Source: Lytechinus pictus (Eukaryota; Echinodermata; Echinoidea; Temnopleuroida; Toxopneustidae). From it: a stretch of DNA of 64,000 nucleotides. Shown here piece by piece: positions 24,701-34,259 of this stretch. The position numbers and the translations under genes were made by a program. Within the stretch, counting starts at the first letter, position 1, and every line of letters starts with the position of its first letter. The notes below the pieces were generated by a model. It searched no databases, was not told where the DNA came from, and worked only from the letters and a program-made list of their open reading frames with translations. Location of the stretch: contig NC_087253.1 in NCBI RefSeq assembly GCF_037042905.1, positions 13,717,001 to 13,781,000 on the forward strand, written 5' to 3'.

Positions 24701-27700
24701 TGGAATTTCAACACTCTGAGCAATCACATCAGCATCTTCTAAGGATGCCAAAATTACTGATGTGCCTGGTCCTACTTCAAATTCCCTTTCTACTGTTGTC
24801 TGTCTACTCATTACCAAATAGCAGAGCTGCATTTGGTTACGATAGGCTAGTGTTTTTGTTATGTTGGTAAAATTGCAGACAATGTGTGCAAGGCGTTTTG
24901 CAAAATTGTGCTTCGCCTCAAACCTCATCACCCAATATGTTATGAGTGGACCTAGCAAATGCATAGCTGATGGGTAATGCAACATGAAATGGTGTTTTGG
25001 TTTTAAGTGTCGCTCAGGAAACAACTCGAGATATATCATATGATGATCTTTAATCAGTTGCTCAAGAAACAAGACATCTCCTCTACTAATCACTGGTGCA
25101 AACACAATGTCCATGCAGTCTTGTAATGCCAATAATAATTCCCAGTGAGGATCATCTTCTGGAATGAGATCACCAAGCATAACTCCAATGTGACGAATCA
25201 AACACCACATCTGGCCTGCGTTTTGTCCTCCTGATCCATCAGGTGAACGCAGCTGATTCACTGAGTACGTACAAGGTTTGTTGCTTGCATCTCCATACCC
25301 ATAGTTGTAACTTGTAATTCTAGCATTCAATTGGTCTACAGTGAAATATCCCTTCTGAATTAGTTCATGAAGCACTAGTTTTACTTCAAGGGGGTATACA
25401 CCTTCAAGTATGTCATGCATGATATCTGGGGCTCTGTTTGAAGTTGTATGAAAGTGAGTTAAGTCATCAAGGACACAGGAAGACTTGATACCAGTTTCTT
25501 GCAGATTTTCTCGATTAAGGTCATGCTGGTAATTCTCTGGTGTTCGCAATGCTTCCTTTTCTTCAATTAACGCACGTTTTGTCTCATTACGGTGCATTTT
25601 ACAATGTCTACAGGGAAAGTTTGCAGTAAATCCCTCTGCAAACCCCAGAAGGGAATGGATCCCTAAATTGTCTCCAACAACTTGAGCAATGCTAACTTTG
25701 ACATTTCCATAGAAGTTGTCATGTTGAATGTCAATACCATCTGTTTCCAAAAGCTTCATATCCTCGACAAATTGTGCAAATATTTTGTGAAATCCAAAGA
25801 GTTTTGCATCACTTGCATTATACAACATCACAAGGTAGATATTTGACAGACGCGATCTATACCTGGGAGGCACATTTGCAATTTTGAAGTATACTCCTCC
25901 AAGCTTATGGGTTCCAGACTTTGGACTGAGCGGATTAGTCACCTCAAAGTCATCTATGTACAATATTAACTTAAATGTATGTTGGCTTGAGAAAAACTCA
26001 CTTTGCTTACAATATGTGCCATCATGGAAGTCCCGCATCAAGCCGTCTTTGCTTGGTTCATATTGCTGAGACAGTTTAAGAAGATCTGTTTCTTCAATTA
26101 ACAGCTTGATTAGCGTTTGTATTGGTATATATTGGTATGATACAGTTTTCATTATCTGTTGCACATTTCCTGTAGCACGGTCATTGCATTGAATGTATCT
26201 AATTCCAAGTGGCAGTTGCTCTGGCTGAATAAAAGAAGAACAGTTTTCAAAGAATTTCTTTCGCTTGTGCTCAGTATCCATACTCTTGAAAGGTTGTGGT
26301 ATTGCATCTATATCTCCAAGGAGTTTTTGAAAAGTGTTTTCTTCTTCTGGGATGCCAACAGCATTGGCAAATTGTCTACATTTATGTTTTACATAGTCAC
26401 AAACATCTTCCATTAAAGATGCTGACTTTTCTATGACATGGTTCACAGTTGAATGTACAACACTGCTAGAGCCCAATAAACCTGCAACGAGCATAACAAC
26501 TTGCTCTTTAAGTTCTGCCTCACCAAAATTGTCCCACATAACAGTATTTTCTTCTGCAACATTATTCTCAATGTTTTCAGGTAGGTCATCATCTAAGTCA
26601 TCATCAGAATGCTGAGCAACTGCTTGAGCATATGGATCATTAGTACCCAAATGTGAACTCAAATGGCGTTTAAACTGCTCTGTCCTGCCTGAGAATGTTC
26701 TTTGACAGCCTTCTTGAGTGCATCTTACAATTTCAGTAAAAACTCGACCTTTGATTACATTGTGAATGTTTTCCAAGTGCCACAGAAGTACTTTTGAGTC
26801 TCTGGATATTAACACTCCACACTTTGGGCAAATGTATTCCATAATGTCATATAGAACCACAGGCCAAGGAAAGTGCCACCAAGTCCCTGGAAATTTTTCC
26901 CTGAGTTAAACACAACAGGGGGGAAAAAAAAAAGAGGAAAGTGGGAAATCAGATCATTTTTTTTCAAAAAAGAAAGCCAAGAGTGTATTCCAGTAGTGAC
27001 TACCAAGACACCAACTACTAACGAAATTAGACCTTAACCCATTCAGCACTAGACCACATTAAAATGTGGTCTGATGCAATAAAATTGGATTAGGTCTTCT
27101 AAAACTAAGGGGAACAAAACCCATACATCTATTTGCACTCAATTAATGCAGAAAAATTAGACAAAGAAAATGGTGAAAGTTTGAGCAAAATCGGATAATC
27201 CGTTAAAGAGTTATGGATTTTCAAATTCAAAGTTTTGATAACCCAGGACCAAAATCCAATTGAAACCAGTTGGATTTCCAACTGGTTTCAATTGGTTTCA
27301 GTTGGTTTTAACTGGTTTCAATTGGTTTTAACTGGAATTTAACAATTTCCAGTTGAAACCAATTGAAACCAGTTGGGCAACTGGAAATCATAACTGGAAC
27401 CAGTTGGGTAACTGGAAATCCTAACTGGAACCAGTTGGGTAACTGGAAATGACTTCAAACTGGAAATGATTTCTAACTGGAACCAGTTGGGTAACTGGAA
27501 ATCCTAACTGGAACCAGTTGGGTAACTGGAAATGACTTCCAATTGGAAATGATTTCTAACTGGAACCAGTTGAGTAACTGGAAATCCCAACTGGAACCAG
27601 TTGGGCAACTGGAAATCCTAACTGGAACCAGTTGGGTAACTGGAAATGACTTCCAACTGGAAATGATTTCTAACTGGAACCAGTTGGGTAACTGGAAATC

Positions 27701-30700
27701 CTAACTTGAACCATGCAGTTGTGTAACTGGAAATCCTAACTGGTACCAATTGGGTAACAGGAGATGACTTCTAACTGGAAAGATGGGTAACTGGAAATGA
27801 ATTCTAATTGGAACCAGTTGGGTAACTGGAAATAAAACTGGAACCAGTTGGGTAACTGGAAATGATTTCCAATTGGTTTCCAATTGGAAATTTTCCAGTT
27901 ACCCAACTGGATCCAATTGAAACCAGTTAATTTGCATATTATCCGCCAGTGTGCACAGATTAATGTTTTATGAGATTCATCATCATTAACATTGTATCTA
28001 TTTAATTCTTTTCAATTTCACGTGCCACACTTTTTAAAGATAAGTATTTAGAATACTTAGCAGTGAAAACCATGTTCATAAATGTTATAGATTATAATTA
28101 AAACAGATTAAAGGATAATTAGTACACCACTAACTGTTACCAAATTACATCAAATAAAAATACATATATTTGAAGATCTTCCATATAATATATACATATG
28201 AAAGTCTGTATTTTATCAATGCCCTTTACATTGGTATTAATATAGACATATAATACTGCTTCTGTGTTGGCATATGAGCAATAGTTAGTGCAAATGCTAA
28301 TTAATTTGTAACTAATTAAGTTCATTCCAATTAGTTCCAATTGGATCCAGTTGGAAACCAATTGGTTTCAACTGGTTCCAGTTGAAACCAGTTGCCTCTA
28401 ATTGGTTTCAACTGGAACCAATTGAAACCAGTTGCCTCCAATTGAATTCAATTGGTTTTAATAGGGAAATTGGAACAACTGGAACCAATTGACACCAGCA
28501 ATTGCCAACTGGTTCCAGTTGCCCAATTGGTTTTAACTGGAACCAATTGGCAACTGGTTTTCAATTGGAACCAATTGGTTTTAACTGGAACCAATTGGCA
28601 ACTGGTTTTCAATTGGAACCAGTTGTTCCAATTTCCCTATTGAAACCAGTTGGCCAACTGGTTTCAATTGGTTTTGCCCTAATTGGTTTTAACTGGATTT
28701 TGGTCCTGGGAAATCCTCGTAATGGCCGCCTATGGGGGTCCTTGCTATTTCATTCTCAGAGGTCAGTTAATCATTTGACCTACTTCTTTCATAAAAGCAT
28801 GCATAATCATTTCAGCCACATCATACTTGAATAACGAGCAACGGGAAAATGTCCTTTTGATGAAAAATGAAAAATAGTGAAAATCTGTGTACAAAACCAA
28901 TGGGGAGTTCTCCATTATGACATCACAGATACTGGCCGAGTTGCCAACGTCAAGGATCCCCATAGACGGCCATAACGCAAATTTAGTAAAACTTTGAATA
29001 TTCATAACTCTTGAACCGACCATCCGATTTTGCTCAAACTTTCACCATTTTCCTTCTCTAATTTAATTTCTGCATTTATTTAATGCACAAAGATGTCTGG
29101 GTTTCATTTCCCTTTAAATCTTTAGTGCTACACACACAGATCTACATGCAGTACCTATATTTCAACTCCAGGGTGAAACTCCCATTTCTTATATAATTCC
29201 ACAAATCATCCAAAATTGTTTCCTCAAACCGAGTTAAGTATTAATGTAAATCTTTATCCTGATTTAATTTCAACCTAAAGCAAGATGTATGTTCAAGAAT
29301 TTATGAGTACATAATTTTCCTCTTGAAGTTTATCTTTGGACTCTGGGCTTTTTACCTTTCAAGATCAACTTACGATTGATCCTAAGTCTGTCCTATTTTT
29401 TTCATTGAATTATTAAGAAATAGCTCTGTTGTCTGCTGCAAATGACAGATCTCTGCTAAAAATGTGTGGTTGTTGAGTATTGTGGCTATAGTAATCCAGG
29501 GGGGGGGGGGGCACTCAAATTATATTTTGATGGGTGGTGTGCCTAACGGCGCCCTGAAATGGGGTCTTTAGAGCTGAATACAAGCACAAAATATAAGGTC
29601 TTTGGTGCTACAAAAGCCTTGAAATGTAATTTTAGGGGGTCTTAAGAGCCGACAACAAGCAAAAGATGCACAGGGAAAGAGGGAAATGGTAGAGGCTCTC
29701 AGCCGCAACATAAGACGTTTACCTGCTCTCCGGTACAAGCAGCGTCGGCTGGGCCCATGAAATTGTCAGTTTGTTATTTTCGTAAATTCTATGCTGAAAA
29801 TGTCACAATTTTTTTAGATGTAGGTCACCTCAACTGATGTGGAAATATTTTTTACCATCTTGAAATCATATTGCAAGTCTTACTTTGTAGAATGTTGGAC
29901 ATAAACTGATAGCAAGCAAACAGCTGTTCAAGATTATTTTCTGAAAGCCATTGTAGGGTTGGTTCTGGAAAAATCTGCCCAATATGTTCTAATGCAAACA
30001 CAATGAGCACAAGACTATATCATTTATAACAAGCCTTCCTTCAGAATGTAACTGTACCAAAGCCAGCAGAATGACTGATCATCTAATTTATCTAAAATTA
30101 TATACCCATACATACCTGAAGCTCTTTCAATTTTAATAAGAACTTGAGCCTTGGTCCCACCGGGGGGATGAGCTCTTTAGCAGTTGTTTCATTCACAAGA
30201 CATAGACCAAGTTGGTCTATTTCATTATCTGCAAATTAAGTGGTGGAAATACACATTTGTATGACACAATCTTTAGAAAATGACACAGTACAGCTCTAAT
30301 TATCAATTGTTTTGCAGAGAAGGCTTATCTAATAACTGTTTCATAGGTAATTTCCACTTTTTGATTTTCCAATGACGGGGGGATGAGCTCTTTAGCAGTT
30401 GTTTCATTCACAAGACATAGACCAAGTTGGTCTATTTCATTATCTGCAAATTAAGTGGTGGAAATACACATTTGTATGACAAAATCTTTAGAAAATGACA
30501 CAGTACAGCTCTAATTATCAATTGTTTTGCAGAGAAGGCTTATCTAATAACTGTTTCATAGGTAATTTCCACTTTTTGATTTTCCAATGCAAGAGCTGTT
30601 ACAACATAATAAACTAGACATCACTGAATGTGATTAATACCCCTGACCATCACGTCCCTTACTTATTGTCATAATATGCCATAACCATGGCAACACAGTT

Positions 30701-33376
30701 GTCGACCCATTCGAAAACTCTGTTTTGCCTATCTTCACCCCAAGACCAATAAGTGTGCCAAATCTCATGAGAATATGGTGAAAACCTGAGGAAGTATAGT
30801 TCAATCCGCAAGATTTTTACCCAATTTATTGCAATGATATGCCGACAGCGAGTTTCGAACACATTAAAAAAATGTGTCTTGTACATCTTCACCCAAAGAT
30901 CAATGTGTGTGCCAATTCTCATGCACACTGGTAAAAAACTGAGGAAGTAGTTGGATGATTCGATCCACAAATGTTGCATTTTCTGTCCACGTTACGTACG
31001 TTCACCACTATGTCTATAAATGGCATAAAACCCAATATTCAATAGAATTTAGGGCTAATGTTATCTCTTCTAATTGTAGCACCGACATTTTTCGGGTAGG
31101 GGGAGGATCTTTAAATACAACTAACATGCAGCGGAAGACTTTAAATTATATATTAAATACAGATGATATAGAGGGAATGTATATCTATATCAGTATTTAT
31201 TCCCTACCTGTCGGTCTACTAGGTGTGGAACTTAATATTATATCGATAAACTACTAAAAATAGTTAAACCTTAGCACATGCATACACAATCATATTATAG
31301 CATACACACAGTCATAAGCATTCAACAGTTAATATGTTACTTACTTAATAACTACATAAAAAGACATTCAAATAAAGTTTCTTTACTAACTTGATTAAAG
31401 GATAAAAAAGATAATTATTCCTTTATTATTAATAAAACGTATTTACATTATATACAATATATATATATGAGACGACTTGTCACATATTAATTAATACCGT
31501 TATCATGAGCTCCATATAAATGGAGTTAGGAACTTCATATCAACTAAAAAAACTAACAAAACTAAGTAACCATATTGTAATATAGTAAGCACTATATCAT
31601 AAACTAAACAACATGAAATTATATATATAAGGGTCTCAATGAGATGGAGAGATGGCTTATGAGCCAATTCATGTCGATGGAAATCTGTACAGCAGGAATT
31701 AAAAATACAAGAATTATGAGAGGTAATTCTTGGAGGTCTGTTCTGTCTCCATCTCCAAAAGCAAAATGTGTCTGACTATCGATCAAAATTAAATCATTCT
31801 TTAAAATATTGTTAATACATTTCGATATTTGAATATTCGACTATCAATGAAATAGCAAATGTAATAGTTATGAAATAGTTGAGATAATGGAATATAATAA
31901 AGTAAGAATATATCAATATAGTTTCATTGGTTGAAGGCTTGTGCCATATTGAAAATGCCAAAGTATAAATATTCAATAAGTGTTGAACTTTCAAACAAGT
32001 TCAGACACACTGTATTTCAAATATTAAATTACAACAAGGAACTGGAATCAATTATTCATAAATTTCATGAATAATATTAAAACACAATAAATATTACAAT
32101 TATATAATAATATGTAGAAAATGACTGTTGGATCTTACCTGTACAGCAGGAATTAAAAATACAAGAATTATGAGAGGTAATTCTTGGAGGTCTGTTCTGT
32201 CTCCATCTCCAAAAGCAAAATGTGATGAGACAGGAACATCGCCCTTGGAAGTAGAAAGCGGACTCTTCCAATATTGTAACTTGTGGGGGTGTTTGATATT
32301 ATGTAATAGTCCAGGAGTTGATCCATGGTCATTTCTACTTGACTAAACTCCACAAATACTTATGTATTTGTAAATACAACAATATAATATAAAACATAAT
32401 ACTTAAAATAAGACATCTCATTATATGTCAAAATTTATAAAATAAACATATAATATTCAAATCTGAAACTAACCTATACAAATAATGGACTAGTTCAGTC
32501 CACTATAGGGGTGAGTGCAAAACAGAATTTGGAGGGAAATTCTTCTTCAGACAAAGAAGGTGTCTAGAGTCTAGAGCACAAAGGCCCATTAAACTTGAAG
32601 TAATCTGAGCATTCATTGTTTAGCTCAGACAGGTTAATATAAAGACAAAGGTGTGTTATCATAGGGTCTGCAAGCGGCAAGCCTTATGATGTATAACACA
32701 TGCACTGTAGGTATGTGAATGTGATATAAGTTGGGAGGAAGAATATATATTTTATATTCTCAAGAAATGAAACATATAAAAGTAATACATGATAAAGATA
32801 TTTAAGAATTCACATGAAATAAAGAAATAATACATAAGCTGGAAATATTATGTAGTGCACCAAAGGGGTGCTACATAATCAATATCAGGCCATTCAGTTG
32901 AAAAAAGGCAAGTTTTTATTGAACATTTATAATTTGACCTCCATATGTTTGTACACAGACTTTTGTCCAGCGTTACTACATACGTCCCCCCCAAAAAAAA
33001 AAATATCATCTTGTCAAAAATTCTAATTGATTGCCTGTTTGAAGTATTTTTTGAGCCAAGTTATCTCTCATTGAAGTGTTCTTAAAGATTGTATTGTATT
33101 GGGGGGGGGAGGGGTATTGCACATTGGAAACATGAATTAATAACCTGATTCCTGAAAAGTACCCTTTTACTGTGGAAATGCCCATGTACATGTACCTATG
33201 TCATATGACCTGAAGATGTGGCACACGCAATAGTTTTCATAACAAGCCTTGGGTCCTTGATTCTACACATGTATGGATTTTACATATGCTACAAAAGACA
33301 TATAGTTACCTTCAAAGTTCTGACTGAACCTTTCAAGGTCCCATTCTTTCAGTTTTTCTGTTACAAAATCGTCCAT
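15428..33376 (-). CDS. SAMD3: SAMD3-like protein (SAM domain plus conserved C-terminal region), 11 coding exons
   Basis: Rebuilt from splice sites. Coding exons on the minus strand: 33376-33310, 30228-30116, 23390-23301, 21300-21202, 20296-20157, 19707-19623, 18942-18762, 17864-17677, 17085-16944, 16279-16137, 15748-15428. All introns are GT-AG and every phase matches, giving 522 residues and a TAA stop at 15430-15428. Residues 1-60 form a SAM domain (protein-interaction module). Residues 61-123 are a polar linker coded by two small exons with similar endings (IGPKMPKSN and IGAKRPKCD). The remaining 400 residues hold the family blocks SRKDIVKTLVSHL, YLEVRLRNVRNR, KIKWLKHH, ERFPRLIDSDGM, DFRILFPKSAD and QPFVLALGN. 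The length is like vertebrate SAMD3, from memory. Function is unknown. The ATG exon has a good acceptor just upstream, so a non-coding 5' exon is expected. The symbol is by similarity; true orthology is untested. Confidence 0.85.
16387..16937. other. SAMD3-like intron 9 (core 16280-16943), no gene
   Basis: Contains an internal near-duplicate phrase (TCTATCATGTTCA...ATAATCTGATTTCATAGTAT at about 16331 and 16455) and ORF shadows at 16543-16901. Nothing coding besides the flanking exons. Confidence 0.45.
18165..18330. repeat. ACT/TAC triplet microsatellite
   Basis: Imperfect CTACTACTA and ACTACTTCTA run within SAMD3-like intron 7. Shadow ORFs of Thr or Leu come from it. Confidence 0.8.
21571..21950. 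repeat. Two tandem units of a 190-bp repeat
   Basis: GACCTCAAATGACC begins at 21571 and again at 21761. Both copies continue with CACCATGTGACTTC-like, CATGATGGTACC, GTTTGGTTGCC and CCAACAGTTGCCAA. Diverged (roughly 80-85% by eye). Lies in SAMD3-like intron 3. Confidence 0.75.
22195..23059. mobile_element. TACTGTA-ended inverted-repeat element rich in TTTTCGCG
   Basis: Left end TACTGTATAAGCTGTAATTT, right end its inverse (AACAGCTTCTACAGTA). Next to both ends are palindromic TTTTCGCG/CGCGAAAA and GCGAATTTAACAAC motifs in inverted order. It is 865 bp with no transposase, and sits within an older repeat (TTTGATGA.ATTCTGTCAAATATTT phrases lie on both sides at about 22080 and 23091). Confidence 0.7.
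23301..23390 (-). CDS. SAMD3: SAMD3-like coding exon 3 (acidic/Ser linker)
   Basis: 30 codons, TSSTMHESDDDIDEQPSTST then IGPKMPKSNN, phase 0 on both sides. Its 3' end resembles exon 4 (IGAKRPK), which suggests an old exon duplication. Could be skipped without changing frame. Confidence 0.75.
24362..26860 (-). CDS. CACTA/EnSpm-like (TNP2/Plavaka-type) transposase, intact, 832 aa
   Basis: A single intronless frame from ATG 26860 to a stop at 24362, inside intron 2 of the SAMD3-like gene and on the same strand. Two C2H2 fingers lie at the start (C11/C14/H28/H33 and C47/C52/H66/H70). An acidic patch is at 86-93. The core has YIDDFEVTNPLSPKSGTHKL at 301-320, VVGDNLGIHSLLGF at 394-407, a CRHC knuckle at 417-420 and MHDILEG at 481-487. 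A DUF4218-like stretch includes RHLKPKHHFMLHYPS. These match the order in TNP2-type transposases and their animal relatives. Candidate acidic catalytic residues are D303/D304, D397, and D483 or E486. An alternative start is MEYICPKC, six codons in. Intactness means either a recent mobile copy or a domesticated gene. No flanking CACTA inverted repeats were found. Confidence 0.8.
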   Translation of the reverse strand: MVLYDIMEYICPKCGVLISRDSKVLLWHLENIHNVIKGRVFTEIVRCTQEGCQRTFSGRTEQFKRHLSSHLGTNDPYAQAVAQHSDDDLDDDLPENIENNVAEENTVMWDNFGEAELKEQVVMLVAGLLGSSSVVHSTVNHVIEKSASLMEDVCDYVKHKCRQFANAVGIPEEENTFQKLLGDIDAIPQPFKSMDTEHKRKKFFENCSSFIQPEQLPLGIRYIQCNDRATGNVQQIMKTVSYQYIPIQTLIKLLIEETDLLKLSQQYEPSKDGLMRDFHDGTYCKQSEFFSSQHTFKLILYIDDFEVTNPLSPKSGTHKLGGVYFKIANVPPRYRSRLSNIYLVMLYNASDAKLFGFHKIFAQFVEDMKLLETDGIDIQHDNFYGNVKVSIAQVVGDNLGIHSLLGFAEGFTANFPCRHCKMHRNETKRALIEEKEALRTPENYQHDLNRENLQETGIKSSCVLDDLTHFHTTSNRAPDIMHDILEGVYPLEVKLVLHELIQKGYFTVDQLNARITSYNYGYGDASNKPCTYSVNQLRSPDGSGGQNAGQMWCLIRHIGVMLGDLIPEDDPHWELLLALQDCMDIVFAPVISRGDVLFLEQLIKDHHMIYLELFPERHLKPKHHFMLHYPSAMHLLGPLITYWVMRFEAKHNFAKRLAHIVCNFTNITKTLAYRNQMQLCYLVMSRQTTVEREFEVGPGTSVILASLEDADVIAQSVEIPLYDEVYRAHWCKVHGIVYQENMMVVVDKTGDGDPLFGKIGVVLSVGTSVFLVCDLWETVGFRQHFHAYVVQPAPAKNVCVVKPEDLDVFYSLHANQSYAEEDRNYYISMRHK
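27108..29113. mobile_element. TTAA-type palindromic MITE split by a later insertion
   Basis: The left arm (27108-27241) and right arm (28711-29113) pair: GTTTGAGCAAAATCGG on the left, its inverse CCGATTTTGCTCAAAC on the right, plus GAAAATGGTGAAAG-type blocks. The right end CCCT is followed by TTAA; the left site has decayed to CTAA. Without the insert it would be about 540 bp. Confidence 0.7.
27242..28710. mobile_element. AACTGG/CCAGTT-array element with CCCAGGACCAAAATCC ends
   Basis: Perfect 17-bp terminal inverted repeats CCCAGGACCAAAATCCA. The inside flanks are made of AACTGGAACCAGTTGGGTAA-type units of about 30 bp, mostly on the left (27270-27930) and in mixed orientation on the right (28320-28700). 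The middle (27930-28320) is plain AT-rich DNA. Because AACTGG and CCAGTT alternate, the whole can fold on itself. No transposase. ORFs here (27701, 28452, 28502) are translations of the array. Confidence 0.78.
29114..30115. other. SAMD3-like intron 2, left remainder, no gene
   Basis: Has a GGGGGGGGGG run at 29501 with the CACTCAAATTATATTTTGATG phrase, related to the repeat at 51530. No coding signal. Confidence 0.4.
30116..30228 (-). CDS. SAMD3: SAMD3-like coding exon 2 (rest of SAM domain)
   Basis: Codes DNEIDQLGLCLVNETTAKEL then IPPVGPRLKFLLKLKELQ, the remaining SAM helices; the G-RLKFL-K end helix is characteristic. Acceptor TTTGCAG, donor GTATGT, phase 0 out. The acceptor and first 68 bases of this exon are duplicated at 30443-30376 (see findings). 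Confidence 0.87.
30161..30590. repeat. 215-bp tandem direct duplication including part of SAM exon 2
   Basis: Bases 30161-30375 are repeated at 30376-30590 with one visible mismatch (CACAATC versus CAAAATC). The unit includes 68 bases of SAMD3-like exon 2, its acceptor and about 147 bases of the upstream intron. Confidence 0.9.
31685..31770. repeat. 86-bp direct repeat, copy 1
   Basis: Identical to 32139-32224. On the minus strand the repeat ends in TGCTGTACAG, followed here by ATTTCCATCG. Confidence 0.85.
32139..32224. repeat. 86-bp direct repeat, copy 2, ending at a consensus 5' splice site
   Basis: On the minus strand the repeat ends TGCTGTACAG and is followed by GTAAGATCC, a near-ideal donor. 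Upstream on the minus strand the frame is open (32077-32271). This could be an unrecognised exon in SAMD3-like intron 1 or part of an element. Confidence 0.6.
32225..33309. other. SAMD3-like intron 1, right part, no gene
   Basis: AT-rich. A GGGGGGGG run at 33102 and homopolymer A at 32993. Nothing coding found. Confidence 0.4.
33310..33376 (-). CDS. SAMD3: SAMD3-like coding exon 1 (start of SAM domain)
   Basis: Codes MDDFVTEKLKEWDLERFSQN and two more residues, the first helix of a SAM domain (W12 and the LxxF pattern are typical). An AG acceptor after a pyrimidine-rich run (33381-33380) precedes the ATG by three bases. The donor at 33309 leaves phase 1, matched by exon 2. Confidence 0.85.
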
Positions 33377-33379
33377 GAT

Positions 33380-34259
33380 CTGCAATACAATAAGAAAGCA
33401 AAATTAATCTAGATTTACTATAAAAAAAAAGTACAACAATCTAGGATTTACAGACATTCTGAGTACAGTACAGTAGTCTGAGATCATGACAAAGTTAAAA
33501 GAAAAAAAACTGTACAGAAGGTAGGCTAGTTTCTCACAGAAATTCTACATAATATTTCTGGCGTAAACCAACCGCACTGGCCCGAACGCGTAGCATTTAA
33601 AGTCTCCACGACCACGTCATGTCAATTGTCATCAGCCACGATAGCCACGCAATGAGTACAATATGAATAATGCATATTCTGCCCCCGGATTCTGCCTAAG
33701 ACTAGTCGACTAAGTTAGGCCTAGCCAAGGCTAAGTAAGTTAGGCTAGGCCTAGACCAAAAGCTTCGGTCTCTGTTATGTTGGTTGTTCAGCTGAACTCC
33801 GTTGGCTCCACTCACCAAATACAGAGACCGAAGTTCTAGCGCGATCTGTACAGGGGACTCAATGGCCATACGTTTATGTGTATTAATTAAGTTCGGATAA
33901 AACAGGGCAGTGAAGTTGCGCGACAGCCAAGATAAGTCACTGTTTTTGTTCCTTTTAACTTGATTTTCCCCGTTTTTTGGCAATTAATGCCAAGAGGGAA
34001 TGTTAATTTGCATTTCGGTCGCGTTAATTTTCAAATGTTTGATTCATTAAAGACAAAAATTGAAGAGCCCCGACGGGGGGATTTTGCATTGTAAGTCCCC
34101 TAATGGTGGCTGCACGATAGCGAGCCGTCTGTGTATGAGGAAACAAAATTTTTTTTTTAAATGTTTAAAAACTCCTCGAAACAGACGGCTGCCAGCTGTC
34201 TAGGCTAGGCCTAGCTAGGCCTAGGCCGCCTAGGGTAGGCCTAACAATCATGATGGGGT
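33380..34259. promoter_or_regulatory. Upstream region of the SAMD3-like gene (likely 5' exon and promoter zone)
   Basis: CpG content rises from about 33560 compared with the AT-rich introns. The acceptor at 33381 requires a 5' exon upstream, somewhere right of it. A hairpin with arms CTTCGGTCTCTGT and ACAGAGACCGAAG (33763 and 33822) and a GGCCTAG-rich patch (34195-34245) lie here. No core promoter element was identified with confidence. Confidence 0.35.

Noticed and set aside
26809..27006. N-terminal extension of the transposase in another frame
   Set aside because: Different frame, low complexity; the ATG at 26860 with finger motifs directly after is sufficient.
27270..28700. CRISPR-like regular repeats (AACTGGAACCAGTTGG)
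   Set aside because: Eukaryotic context, no unique spacers of even length, units in both orientations, and transposon-like inverted ends.
28452..28834. NWQLVFNWNQL-type repeat protein
   Set aside because: Arises only from the AACTGG/CCAATTGG array; no start context or homology.
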